Assembly (NCBI GenBank): GCA_035048485.1
Contig: CM068584.1
Location: 67,952,179 to 68,016,178, forward strand
DNA: 64,000 nucleotides
Direction: 5' to 3'
Source: Pteria penguin
Lineage: Eukaryota > Mollusca > Bivalvia > Pterioida > Pteriidae
The position numbers and the translations under genes are program-made. This document shows positions 15,301 through 28,148 of this stretch, in pieces. Below the pieces are notes generated by a model. The model made no database searches. It was not told the origin of the DNA and worked only from the letters and a program-made list of their open reading frames with translations. Each line of letters starts with the position of its first letter. Positions within the stretch are counted from its first letter, which is position 1.

Positions 15301-18300
15301 CCCTTAAAAGTTGAAATAACATCAAAACCGTGAGTTCAAACCGGAAATTTCTTCTGTGGTCCTGTGCAGGGTTCGATTCCCAAGAACGCCATACTATTTC
15401 CAGGTCCCTGTAAGCTACACTTATTGTTTTATATTTAATAATGATGTTGGACGACCTTTATTTTGAGTAAATTTTCTTTATTTTGCCGTTATACGTGGAA
15501 ATAACGTCAAGACCGCAAGCGTCAACCGCAAATTTTGTATGTAGCATTTTGCTGACATGCAATCCCAAGAAGACTATATGCTTTTTCTGAGGTTCAACAT
15601 GATGGATAGGGTTTTATAATCAACCGCGCATGTAAAACATGCTTGGAAAGGGCACCGCCGAACGCTTTCTTTACCCTTAAAAGTTGAAATAACATCAAAA
15701 CCGTGAGTTCAAATCCAAAATTTCTTATGTGGTCCTGTGCAGGGTTCGATTCCCAAGAACGCCATACTATTTCCAGGTCCCTGTAAGCTACACTTATTGT
15801 TTTATATTTAATAATGATGTTGGACAACCTTTATTTTGAGTAAATTTTCTTTATTTTGCCGTTATACGTGGAAATAACGTCAAGACCGCAAGCGTCAACC
15901 GCAAATTTTGTATGTAGCATTTTGCTGACATGCAATCCCAAGAAGACTATATGCTTTTTCTGAGGTTCAACATGATGGATAGGGTTTTATAATCAACCGC
16001 GCATGTAAAACATGCTTGGAAAGGGCACCGCCGAACGCTTTCTTTACCTTTAAAAGTTGAAATAACATCAAAACCGTGAGTTCAAATCCAAAATTTCTTC
16101 TGTGGTCCTGTGCAGGGTTCGATTCCCAAGAATGCCATACTATTTCCAGGTCCGTGTAAGCTACACTTATTGTTTTATATTTAATAATGATGTTGGACAA
16201 CCTTTATTTTGAGTAAATTTTCTTTATTTTGCCGTTATACGTGGAAATAACGTCAAGACCGCAAGCGTCAACCGCAAATTTTGTATGTAGCATTTTGCTG
16301 ACCTGCAATCCCAAGAAGACTATATGCTTTTTCTGAGGTTCAACATGATGGATAGGGTTTTATAATCAACCGCGCATGTAAAACATGCTTGGAAAGGGCA
16401 CCGCCGAACGCTTTCTTTACCCTTAAAAGTTGAAATAACATCAAAACCGTGAGTTCAAATCCAAAATTTCTTATGTGGTCCTGTGCAGGGTTCGATTCCC
16501 AAGAACGCCATACTATTTCCAGGTCCCTGTAAGCTACACTTATTGTTTTATATTTAATAATGATGTTGGACAACCTTTATTTTGAGTAAATTTTCTTTAT
16601 TTTGCCGTTATACGTGGAAATAACGTCAAGACCGCAAGCGTCAACCGCAAATTTTGTATGTAGCATTTTGCTGACATGCAATCCCAAGAAGACTATATGC
16701 TTTTTCTGAGGTTCAACATGATGGATAGGGTTTTATAATCAACCGCGCATGTAAAACATGCTTGGAAAGGGCACCGCCGAACGCTTTCTTTACCCTTAAA
16801 AGTTGAAATAACATCAAAACCGTGATTTCAAACCGATAATTTCTTCTGTGGTCCTGTGCAGGGTTCGATTCCCAAGAACGCCATACTATTTTCAGGTCCC
16901 TGTAAGCTACACTTATTGTTTTATATTTAATAATGATGTTGGACAACCTTTATTTTGAGTAAATTTTCTTTATTTTGCCGTTATACGTGGAAATAACGTC
17001 AAGACCGCAAGCGTCAACCGCAAATTTTGTATGTAGCATTTTGCTGACATGCAATCCCAAGAAGACTATATGCTTTTTCTGAGGTTCAACATGATGGATA
17101 GGGTTTTATAATCAACCGCGCATGTAAAACATGCTTGGAAAGGGCACCGCCGAACGCTTTCTTTACCCTTAAAAGTTGAAATAACATCAAAACCGTGAGT
17201 TCAAATCCAAAATTTCTTATGTGGTCCTGTGCAGGGTTCGATTCCCAAGAACGCCATACTATTTCCAGGTCCGTGTAAGCTACACTTATTGTTTTATATT
17301 TAATAATGATGTTGGACAACCTTTATTTTGAGTAAATTTTCTTTATTTTGCCGTTATACGTGGAAATAACGTCAAGACCGCAAGCGTCAACCGCAAATTT
17401 TGTATGTAGCATTTTGCTGACATGCAATCCCAAGAAGACTATATGCTTTTTCTGAGGTTCAACATGATGGATAGGGTTTTATAATCAACCGCGCATGTAA
17501 AACATGCTTGGAAAGGGCACCGCCGAACGCTTTCTTTACCCTTAAAAGTTGAAATAACATCAAAACCGTGAGTTCAAATCCAAAATTTCTTATGTGGTCC
17601 TGTGCAGGGTTCGATTCCCAAGAACGCCATACTATTTCCAGGTCCCTGTAAGCTACACTTATTGTTTTATATTTAATAATGATGTTGGACAACCTTTATT
17701 TTGAGTAAATTTTCTTTATTTTGCCGTTATACGTGGAAATAACGTCAAGACCGCAAGCGTCAACCGCAAATTTTGTATGTAGCATTTTGCTGACATGCAA
17801 TCCCAAGAAGACTATATGCTTTTTCTGAGGTTCAACATGATGGATAGGGTTTTATAATCAACCGCGCATGTAAAACATGCTTGGAAAGGGCACCGCCGAA
17901 CGCTTTCTTTACCCTTAAAAGTTGAAATAACATCAAAACCGTGAGTTCAAATCCAAAATTTCTTCTGTGGTCCTGTGCAGGGTTCGATTCCCAAGAACGC
18001 CATACTATTTCCAGGTCCCTGTAAGCTACACTTATTGTTTTATATTTAATAATGATGTTGGACAACCTTTATTTTGAGTAAATTTTCTTTATTTTGCCGT
18101 TATACGTGGAAATAACGTCAAGACCGCAAGCGTCAACCGCAAATTTTGTATGTAGCATTTTGCTGACCTGCAATCCCAAGAAGACTATATGCTTTTTCTG
18201 AGGTTCAACATGATGGATAGGGTTTTATAATCAACCGCGCATGTAAAACATGCTTGGAAAGGGCACCGCCGAACGCTTTCTTTACCCTTAAAAGTTGAAA

Positions 18301-21300
18301 TAACATCAAAACCGTGATTTCAAACCGATAATTGTTCTGTGGTCCTGTGCAGGGTTCGATTACCAAGAACGCCATACTATTTTCAGGTCCGTGTATGCTA
18401 CACTTATTGTTTTATATTTAATAATGATGTTGGACAACCTTTATTTTGAGTAAATTTTCTTTATTTTGCCGTTATACGTGGAAATAACGTCAAGACCGCA
18501 AGCGTCAACCGCAAATTTTGTATGTAGCATTTTGCTGACCTGCAATCCCAAGAAGACTATATGCTTTTTCTGAGGTTCAACATGATGGATAGGGTTTTAT
18601 AATCAACCGCGCATGTAAAACATGCTTGGAAAGGGCACCGCCGAACGCTTTCTTTACCCTTAAAAGTTGAAATAACATCAAAACCGTGAGTTCAAATCCA
18701 AAATTTCTTATGTGGTCCTGTGCAGGGTTCGATTCCCAAGAACGCCATACTATTTCCAGGTCCGTGTAAGCTACACTTATTGTTTTATATTTAATAATGA
18801 TGTTGGACAACCTTTATTTTGAGTAAATTTTCTTTATTTTGCCGTTATACGTGGAAATAACGTCAAGACCGCAAGCGTCAACCGCAAATTTTGTATGTAG
18901 CATTTTGCTGACATGCAATCCCAAGAAGACTATATGCTTTTTCTGAGGTTCAACATGATGGATAGGGTTTTATAATCAACCGCGCATGTAAAACATGCTT
19001 GGAAAGGGCACCGCCGAACGCTTTCTTTACCCTTAAAAGTTGAAATAACATCAAAACCGTGAGTTCAAATCCAAAATTTCTTATGTGGTCCTGTGCAGGG
19101 TTCGATTCCCAAGAACGCCATACTATTTCCAGGTCCCTGTAAGCTACACTTATTGTTTTATATTTAATAATGATGTTGGACAACCTTTATTTTGAGTAAA
19201 TTTTCTTTATTTTGCCGTTATACGTGGAAATAACGTCAAGACCGCAAGCGTCAACCGCAAATTTTGTATGTAGCATTTTGCTGACCTGCAATCCCAAGAA
19301 GACTATATGCTTTTTCTGAGGTTCAACATGATGGATAGGGTTTTATAATCAACCGCGCATGTAAAACATGCTTGGAAAGGGCACCGCCGAACGCTTTCTT
19401 TACCCTTAAAAGTTGAAATAACATCAAAACCGTGAGTTCAAATCCAAAATTTCTTATGTGGTCCTGTGCAGGGTTCGATTCCCAAGAACGCCATACTATT
19501 TCCAGGTCCCTGTAAGCTACACTTATTGTTTTATATTTAATAATGATGTTGGACAACCTTTATTTTGAGTAAATTTTCTTTATTTTGCCGTTATACGTGG
19601 AAATAACGTCAAGACCGCAAGCGTCAACCGCAAATTTTGTATGTAGCATTTTGCTGACCTGCAATCCCAAGAAGACTATATGCTTTTTCTGAGGTTCAAC
19701 ATGATGGATAGGGTTTTATAATCAACCGCGCATGTAAATCATGCTTGGAAAATGGCACCGCCGAACGCTTTCTTTACCCTTAAAAGTTGAAATAACATCA
19801 AAACCGTGAGTTCAAATCCAAAATTTCTTATGTGGTCCTGTGCAGGGTTCGATTCCCAAGAACGCCATACTATTTCCAGGTCCGTGTAAGCTACACTTAT
19901 TGTTTTATATTTAATAATGATGTTGGACAACCTTTATTTTGAGTAAATTTTCTTTATTTTGCCGTTATACGTGGAAATAACGTCAAGACCGCAAGCGTCA
20001 ACCGCAAATTTTGTATGTAGCATTTTGCTGACCTGCAATCCCAAGAAGACTATATGCTTTTTCTGAGGTTCAACATGATGGATAGGGTTTTATAATCAAC
20101 CGCGCATGTAAAACATGCTTGGAAAGGGCACCGCCGAACGCTTTCTTTACCCTTAAAAGTTGAAATAACATCAAAACCGTGAGTTCAAATCCAAAATTTC
20201 TTATGTGGTCCTGTGCAGGGTTCGATTCCCAAGAACGCCATACTATTTCCAGGTCCCTGTAAGCTACACTTATTGTTTTATATTTAATAATGATGTTGGA
20301 CGACCTTTATTTTGAGTAAATTTTCTTTATTTTGCCGTTATACGTGGAAATAACGTCAAGACCGCAAGCGTCAACCGCAAATTTTGTATGTAGCATTTTG
20401 CTGACCTGCAATCCCAAGAAGACTATATGCTTTTTCTGAGGTTCAACATGATGGATAGGGTTTTATAATCAACCGCGCATGTAAAACATGCTTGGAAAGG
20501 GCACCGCCGAACGCTTTCTTTACCCTTAAAAGTTGAAATAACATCAAAACCGTGAGTTCAAATCCAAAATTTCTTATGTGGTCCTGTGCAGGGTTCGATT
20601 CCCAAGAACGCCATACTATTTCCAGGTCCCTGTAAGCTACACTTATTGTTTTATATTTAATAATGATGTTGGACAACCTTTATTTTGAGTAAATTTTCTT
20701 TATTTTGCCGTTATACGTGGAAATAACGTCAAGACCGCAAGCGTCAACCGCAAATTTTGTATGTAGCATTTTGCTGACATGCAATCCCAAGAAGACTATA
20801 TGCTTTTTCTGAGGTTCAACATGATGGATAGGGTTTTATAATCAACCGCGCATGTAAAACATGCTTGGAAAGGGCACCGCCGAACGCTTTCTTTACCCTT
20901 AAAAGTTGAAATAACATCAAAACCGTGAGTTCAAATCCAAAATTTCTTATGTGGTCCTGTGCAGGGTTCGATTCCCAAGAACGCCATACTATTTCCAGGT
21001 CCGTGTAAGCTACACTTATTGTTTTATATTTAATAATGATGTTGGACAACCTTTATTTTGAGTAAATTTTCTTTATTTTGCCGTTATACGTGGAAATAAC
21101 GTCAAGACCGCAAGCGTCAACCGCAAATTTTGTATGTAGCATTTTGCTGACATGCAATCCCAAGAAGACTATATGCTTTTTCTGAGGTTCAACATGATGG
21201 ATAGGGTTTTATAATCAACCGCGCATGTAAAACATGCTTGGAAAGGGCACCGCCGAACGCTTTCTTTACCCTTAAAAGTTGAAATAACATCAAAACCGTG

Positions 21301-24300
21301 AGTTCAAATCCAAAATTTCTTCTGTGGTCCTGTGCAGGGTTCGATTCCCAAGAACGCCATACTATTTCCAGGTCCCTGTAAGCTACACTTATTGTTTTAT
21401 ATTTAATAATGATGTTGGACAACCTTTATTTTGAGTAAATTTTCTTTATTTTGCCGTTATACGTGGAAATAACGTCAAGACCGCAAGCGTCAACCGCAAA
21501 TTTTGTATGTAGCATTTTGCTGACATGCAATCCCAAGAAGACTATATGCTTTTTCTGAGGTTCAACATGATGGATAGGGTTTTATAATCAACCGCGCATG
21601 TAAATCATGCTTGGAAAGGGCACCGCCGAACGCTTTCTTTACCCTTAAAAGTTGAAATAACATCAAAACCGTGAGTTCAAATCCAAAATTTCTTATGTGG
21701 TCCTGTGCAGGGTTCGATTCCCAAGAATGCCATACTATTTCCAGGTCCGTGTAAGCTACACTTATTGTTTTATATTTAATAATGATGTTGGACAACCTTT
21801 ATTTTGAGTAAATTTTCTTTATTTTGCCGTTATACGTGGAAATAACGTCAAGACCGCAAGCGTCAACCGCAAATTTTGTATGTAGCATTTTGCTGACATG
21901 CAATCCCAAGAAGACTATATGCTTTTTCTGAGGTTCAACATGATGGATAGGGTTTTATAATCAACCGCGCATGTAAAACATGCTTGGAAAGGGCACCGCC
22001 GAACGCTTTCTTTACCCTTAAAAGTTGAAATAACATCAAAACCGTGAGTTCAAATCCAAAATTTCTTATGTGGTCCTGTGCAGGGTTCGATTCCCAAGAA
22101 CGCCATACTATTTCCAGGTCCGTGTAAGCTACACTTATTGTTTTATATTTAATAATGATGTTGGACGACCTTTATTTTGAGTAAATTTTCTTTATTTTGC
22201 CGTTATACGTGGAAATAACGTCAAGACCGCAAGCGTCAACCGCAAATTTTGTATGTAGCATTTTGCTGACATGCAATCCCAAGAAGACTATATGCTTTTT
22301 CTGAGGTTCAACATGATGGATAGGGTTTTATAATCAACCGCGCATGTAAAACATGCTTGGAAAGGGCACCGCCGAACGCTTTCTTTACCCTTAAAAGTTG
22401 AAATAACATCAAAACCGTGAGTTCAAATCCAAAATTTCTTATGTGGTCCTGTGCAGGGTTCGATTCCCAAGAACGCCATACTATTTCCAGGTCCCTGTAA
22501 GCTACACTTATTGTTTTATATTTAATAATGATGTTGGACAACCTTTATTTTGAGTAAATTTTCTTTATTTTGCCGTTATACGTGGAAATAACGTCAAGAC
22601 CGCAAGCGTCAACCGCAAATTTTGTATGTAGCATTTTGCTGACCTGCAATCCCAAGAAGACTATATGCTTTTTCTGAGGTTCAACATGATGGATAGGGTT
22701 TTATAATCAACCGCGCATGTAAAACATGCTTGGAAAGGGCACCGCCGAACGCTTTCTTTACCCTTAAAAGTTGAAATAACATCAAAACCGTGAGTTCAAA
22801 TCCAAAATTTCTTATGTGGTCCTGTGCAGGGTTCGATTCCCAAGAACGCCATACTATTTCCAGGTCCGTGTAAGCTACACTTATTGTTTTATATTTAATA
22901 ATGATGTTGGACAACCTTTATTTTGAGTAAATTTTCTTTATTTTGCCGTTATACGTGGAAATAACGTCAAGACCGCAAGCGTCAACCGCAAATTTTGTAT
23001 GTAGCATTTTGCTGACCTGCAATCCCAAGAAGACTATATGCTTTTTCTGAGGTTCAACATGATGGATAGGGTTTTATAATCAACCGCGCATGTAAAACAT
23101 GCTTGGAAAGGGCACCGCCGAACGCTTTCTTTACCCTTAAAAGTTGAAATAACATCAAAACCGTGAGTTCAAATCCAAAATTTCTTATGTGGTCCTGTGC
23201 AGGGTTCGATTCCCAAGAACGCCATACTATTTCCAGGTCCGTGTAAGCTACACTTATTGTTTTATATTTAATAATGATGTTGGACAACCTTTATTTTGAG
23301 TAAATTTTCTTTATTTTGCCGTTATACGTGGAAATAACGTCAAGACCGCAAGCGTCAACCGCAAATTTTGTATGTAGCATTTTGCTGACCTGCAATCCCA
23401 AGAAGACTATATGCTTTTTCTGAGGTTCAACATGATGGATAGGGTTTTATAATCAACCGCGCATGTAAAACATGCTTGGAAAGGGCACCGCCGAACGCTT
23501 TCTTTACCCTTAAAAGTTGAAATAACATCAAAACCGTGAGTTCAAATCCAAAATTTCTTATGTGGTCCTGTGCAGGGTTCGATTCCCAAGAACGCCATAC
23601 TATTTCCAGGTCCCTGTAAGCTACACTTATTGTTTTATATTTAATAATGATGTTGGACAACCTTTATTTTGAGTAAATTTTCTTTATTTTGCCGTTATAC
23701 GTGGAAATAACGTCAAGACCGCAAGCGTCAACCGCAAATTTTGTATGTAGCATTTTGCTGACCTGCAATCCCAAGAAGACTATATGCTTTTTCTGAGGTT
23801 CAACATGATGGATAGGGTTTTATAATCAACCGCGCATGTAAAACATGCTTGGAAAGGGCACCGCCGAACGCTTTCTTTACCCTTAAAAGTTGAAATAACA
23901 TCAAAACCGTGAGTTCAAATCCAAAATTTCTTATGTGGTCCTGTGCAGGGTTCGATTCCCAAGAACGCCATACTATTTCCAGGTCCCTGTAAGCTACACT
24001 TATTGTTTTATATTTAATAATGATGTTGGACAACCTTTATTTTGAGTAAATTTTCTTTATTTTGCCGTTATACGTGGAAATAACGTCAAGACCGCAAGCG
24101 TCAACCGCAAATTTTGTATGTAGCATTTTGCTGACATGCAATCCCAAGAAGACTATATGCTTTTTCTGAGGTTCAACATGATGGATAGGGTTTTATAATC
24201 AACCGCGCATGTAAAACATGCTTGGAAAGGGCACCGCCGAACGCTTTCTTTACCCTTAAAAGTTGAAATAACATCAAAACCGTGAGTTCAAATCCAAAAT

Positions 24301-24892
24301 TTCTTATGTGGTCCTGTGCAGGGTTCGATTCCCAAGAACGCCATACTATTTCCAGGTCCCTGTAAGCTACACTTATTGTTTTATATTTAATAATGATGTT
24401 GGACAACCTTTATTTTGAGTAAATTTTCTTTATTTTGCCGTTATACGTGGAAATAACGTCAAGACCGCAAGCGTCAACCGCAAATTTTGTATGTAGCATT
24501 TTGCTGACCTGCAATCCCAAGAAGACTATATGCTTTTTCTGAGGTTCAACATGATGGATAGGGTTTTATAATCAACCGCGCATGTAAAACATGCTTGGAA
24601 AGGGCACCGCCGAACGCTTTCTTTACCCTTAAAAGTTGAAATAACATCAAAACCGTGAGTTCAAACCGGAAATTTCTTCTGTGGTCCTGTGTAGGGTTCG
24701 ATTCCCAAGAACGCCATACCATTTCCAGGTCCGTGTAAGCTACACTTATTGTTTTATATTTAATAATGATGTTGGACAACCTTTATTTTGAGTAAATTTT
24801 CTTAATTTTGCCGTTATACGTGGAAATAACGTCAAGACCGCACGAGTAGTAATAATATGCAGGGTTGAAAACAGTAGAGCCATTGTTGTCCT

Positions 24893-25455
24893 ATAGCTTA
24901 GTATTAGAAGGCTCACAGACACGTAAAGCTCCACCTCCTCTCTCATGTAAAGCACATACCTTATTTCTCTATATACTTCTACCAAATATGCTAATGAGTC
25001 AACTGGTGTATATAACTTAGTATTAGAAGGCTCAAATCACAACTCCACCTCTTGATTTTCTATATTTCATACCAAATATGCTAATGAACTAGCTGCTGTA
25101 TAAAGCTTCGTATCACAACTCCACCTCTTGATTTTATATATTTCATACCAAATATGCTAATGAACTAGCTGCTGTATAAAGCTTCGTATTAAAAGGCTCA
25201 AAACACAACAACACCTCTTGATTTTCTATATTTCATGTCAAATATGCAAATGAGTTATCAGGTGTATATCATTTAGTATTAGAAGGTTCAAAACACAACA
25301 CCACCTCTTGATTTTCTATATTTCATACCAAATATGCTAATGAGCTAGCTGCCGTATAAAGCTTAGTATTAGAAGGTACAAATCACAGTTCCACCTCTTG
25401 ATTTTCTATATTTCATACCAAATATGCTATTAAGCTAGCGGTTGTATATTTCTCT
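24893..25455. repeat. Minisatellite, 90-bp period, about six units
   Basis: The motif CACCTCTTGATTTTCTATAT recurs at 25046, 25122, 25212, 25302 and 25392, with an earlier diverged copy at 24932. Spacing is 90 bp for the last three intervals. It is 76 bp for one, a 14-bp deletion that removes part of the tagtattagaaggctc segment, and 114 bp for the first interval, which carries extra sequence. It abuts the edge of the 373-bp array almost directly and is unrelated to it in sequence. Confidence 0.9.
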
Positions 25456-26742
25456 ATATCCACAAACATATAAATAAAACTAACTCAATACAATCCAATT
25501 TTTTCTTCACAAAACAACAATGGTAAAACAAATCAATTTTAATCATAGATGCATATTTATATACATGATTTTGACAATACTTTTGTTGCATTATTAAAGA
25601 GTATTTCAGCAATGTCCACATAATTCAACAATTTATAATTCAACTCTCATAGCATTCTGATATTAGTGATAGATAAACATCATTCATAAAAAAAATATTA
25701 CAAGCATTCAAAAAAAAAAAAAAAGAACACGTATGTTTATATGACCTTAAAAGTAGGAAATTATTTTAATAAAACAAATGAACATATAAAACTTGTGCTG
25801 TATACAGAAGTTATCCATTGTATGACAGACATATACATATATTGAATGAGATACATGTTGTAACAGATGAATTTGACACAGTTGAACTAAAATTTACAGT
25901 TCAATTCAGTCCATGAATTAAATACAGTTTTAACCAACACAGCATAATTTACTAAATTGAAAATTAAAAAAAGAAAGCAAATTTTGTTTTCAAACAAACA
26001 ATGGAATGTTGTTGCAAATTAATCATAACCTAACAAGTAGAAAAGAAATGAAAATAAACAGCAAATTTAACATTATGCAAATTTGTATAGAAATATTATT
26101 GACACAAGTTTCTACCATTTAATTGAACTAAATGTTTATTAGATTTTAAATTTTGATATAAGCTTAAAATTTTTACACTACAAACTACAAAGATAGACTG
26201 GTGCTGTTCATATATATATATACTTCATAATTAAAAATAATTGAGTATTGTTAGTGACTAAACATTTTTGACAAAGATTGATTGTAAGCATTTTCTAACA
26301 TAAGGAGTTTATCACACTTGATCTCACTTCTGATTTTTTACTGAAGTTTGTGAATGGATGTTTTGTGTTTATGTACAAAGAAATTGTCATGTTATTTTTA
26401 CTTCGATTTATGTATTTCAGATCAATATCCCATTATTGTACTAGTATATTATATATCTTTGGTAAAACTAACTTGCATTCCTAAATTTTTTAATATCAAA
26501 TTAAAATATATAGTAAAGCATTCATTACAATAAGAATCAAACACAGGGATAAGAATATCTTGATAAGACAGCAAATTAAATACACATTCAAACTCAAATA
26601 TTTCACGTCATAAACAATGTGCTTTTAAAAGACAAAAATTCAGGAAAATGTATACTGGTAAAGCATGATAGCTTAAGCTGTTAAAAAAAGCGAATACAAA
26701 CTAGAAAAAAAAAAGTAAAATCACATCATTTCTTAAACAATT
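25456..26742. other. AT-rich intergenic region, no gene seen
   Basis: This stretch is AT-rich with short simple repeats, including an A-run near 25711-25724 and a TA-run near 26212-26222. No open frame of useful length, splice-bounded exon or transposon motif was recognised on either strand. Its right end is the 3' flank of the terminal exon that stops at 26743. Confidence 0.6.
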
Positions 26743-26957
26743 CTAATCATCAATTCCATATCTTATGGGTCTCTGCCTCAACCTCTTAGACCTTCTTACA
26801 ATTACGGAAGGTGGGGTATTGATATTTTTGTTATTTATTCTTTTAAAGTATGTATTTGCTCTGCTTATTAAATCAATAAGCTCTAGCATACATAGTCTTA
26901 TGTTTCTAATAACATTTCCCACTGTTGTTAGTATACCTATAATCAGTGTGATGACAC
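26743..26957 (-). CDS. Alternative terminal exon 3 of receptor-like gene (TM helix plus basic tail)
   Basis: On the minus strand a good acceptor (pyrimidine-rich, ending TTAACAG) is followed by 2 nt completing a codon, then 70 codons and a TAG stop at 26743-26745. The peptide opens with a hydrophobic segment, VITLIIGILTTVGNVI, followed by a tail with a basic cluster near the C-terminus (RRSKRLRQRP). The required phase (one base donated by the upstream exon) matches the donor at 28149, and joining completes a hydrophobic helix. The plus-strand opening at 26765-27031 is the antisense shadow of this exon. The family is not recognised. It could instead be the last exon of a separate, otherwise lost gene copy. 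Confidence 0.6.
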
Positions 26958-27474
26958 CTGTTAAAGACAGAAATAATATAAGAAAATCAGTAAAAGTGAT
27001 TGAAGCTCTTCAAGTCACAACAAAATACTAGAGGGAAATAATTGTAAATATATATAGGAATTTAGAAAACTAATATAATCATTCAAACCAATCAAATTTA
27101 AATTGAAATAAAAGGTGAAGAAGATAAAAGTACTTCATGATATTTTAAGTTGAAGTAAATAAGTGACCTTGACCTTTTAGAATGATTAAAGAAAATAAGG
27201 AGATATAAGTACTTTATGTTATTTTAACTTCTAGTTAATAAGTAACCTTGAGATATTGAAAATACATGATGTTGAATGGTCATTGTATAAAGGTTCTAGA
27301 CCTATATTATTTTTGATAAGTACATGTACATGTATAATCAAATTCTGATCAAAGTTGTGAGAGATCTGTACTCAGAAGGTTGAAAAGAGGAATGGACAGA
27401 TGTGCAGATGCAAGTGCAGACACAACAACAACTATGTGCTCTACAGATGTAATTCACCAAGCATAGAAACATTT

Positions 27475-27668
27475 TTACAATTCATGATCTGAAATATTAT
27501 CTATAATATCATGCATTGCATCAAATCGAAATCTCATTTGTTGCACTCTATGAGGTAGTCGAGACTGGTTTACTGCTTGTCTTTTCCTTTTTACACAAGC
27601 AATGAAGAATGCAATTGTTATTACACATGAACTCAATACTGTGAGTGATGTGACGATTATGGATAAAG
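27475..27668 (-). CDS. Alternative terminal exon 2 of receptor-like gene (TM helix plus tail)
   Basis: An acceptor (TTTATGCTTTCAG) on the minus strand precedes 2 nt, 63 codons and a TAA stop at 27475-27477. The first 24 or so residues form a clear membrane helix (LSIIVTSLTVLSSCVITIAF and on), followed by the stop-transfer cluster KRKR and a polar tail of about 35 residues rich in Arg, Asp and Met. It requires the same phase as the exons at 26957 and 28077, so it can be joined to the donor at 28149. The tail shares no obvious motif with the other two, and no known domain was recognised. Confidence 0.65.
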
Positions 27669-27904
27669 CTGAAAGCATAAATAAATATTACATGCTGTAC
27701 AAAGTAAGCTGCGTTATATTTCAAGCTGTTTAGAAGCTGGGTAAATGCATTTCATAATGCAATGCATCTATAATGGAAAGCTATGCATTTGGATTATATT
27801 TTGTCCTTTTTTGTGATATGATATTTAATGCATACTGTTATAGTTATCCCTGGTGATAATGTTGATATGATGACAACAATAAGTGAAATATTGAAATAAA
27901 ATTA

Positions 27905-28077
27905 TTATAGTGCAACTTCATCATAAATTGGTTCATTGGGTCTTACATATCCCTCTGTGTCCGTCAATGATAGAGTTGAACCAGTAAATGTACATGCACT
28001 ACTTTCATATCTACATATTCTTTTATTCAGATGTCTATATAATATAAATATCACTGATATTATGCATACAGTTATTA
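27905..28077 (-). CDS. Alternative terminal exon 1 of receptor-like gene (TM helix plus tyrosine-motif tail)
   Basis: The acceptor TTTTTTGTTCTATTTTTAG ends at 28078. Two nt plus 56 codons then lead to a TAA stop at 27905-27907. A short hydrophobic stretch (ITVCIISVIFILY) continues the helix begun in the exon at 28149-28212, then RHLNKR stops transfer. The tail ends with two tyrosine motifs, YVRP (a Y-x-x-P pattern, typical of Crk-type SH2 ligands) and IYDEV, which suggest phosphotyrosine signalling; that is inference. It is separated from the preceding exon by only 71 nt. Without splicing, an in-frame stop inside that intron would truncate the protein. Confidence 0.7.
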
Positions 28078-28148
28078 CTAAAAATAGAACAAAAAAGACA
28101 ATTACATAGATTGATAATGAATGATATTTACTTATGAATGATATTTAC

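Larger units (their letters stand above)
1..24844. repeat. 373-bp satellite array, left block (about 66 copies)
   Basis: A tandem array of a 373-bp monomer runs from the window edge to 24844, where the match ends inside a monomer and unrelated sequence begins. Recurring landmarks stay exactly 373 bp apart; rare copies are 372 bp, for example one missing a T near 14981. Copies differ at a small set of diagnostic sites: cACGCG or cAAGCG, TTCTGTGG or TTATGTGG, ggacAacc or ggacGacc, GTCCGTGT or GTCCCTGT, and gacATGC or gacCTGC. I saw no fixed multimeric (higher-order) period. Each copy holds a recurrent 77-codon opening on the minus strand, which I do not regard as a gene. No transposase or other coding content is present. 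Confidence 0.98.

Noticed and set aside
675..24779. Repeated 77-codon minus-strand opening in the left satellite, and its plus-strand equivalent in the right array
   Set aside because: It starts with TTG and not ATG. The common ggacGacc variant removes even that start, and the accatttAca variant creates a stop. The 373-bp unit is not a multiple of three and the substitutions show no coding pattern.
1..24844. CRISPR array or tandem tRNA genes
   Set aside because: The repeats are long, directly adjacent and without unique spacers. The T-arm-like motif lacks an acceptor stem, anticodon arm and A box, so no tRNA can fold.
1..24844. CENP-B box in the satellite
   Set aside because: The TTCG in GGTTCGATTCCC is not followed by the required A and CGGG positions, on either strand.
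26765..27031. Hydrophobic 88-codon plus-strand ORF
   Set aside because: It is the antisense of the minus-strand terminal exon at 26743-26957, which has a proper acceptor, phase and stop.
28078..28148. Frameshift in the receptor-like gene caused by the 17-bp duplication
   Set aside because: The interval has a usable donor and a strong acceptor, the phases of its flanks agree, and two further terminal exons need the same phase. An intron is the simpler explanation, though retention is not excluded.
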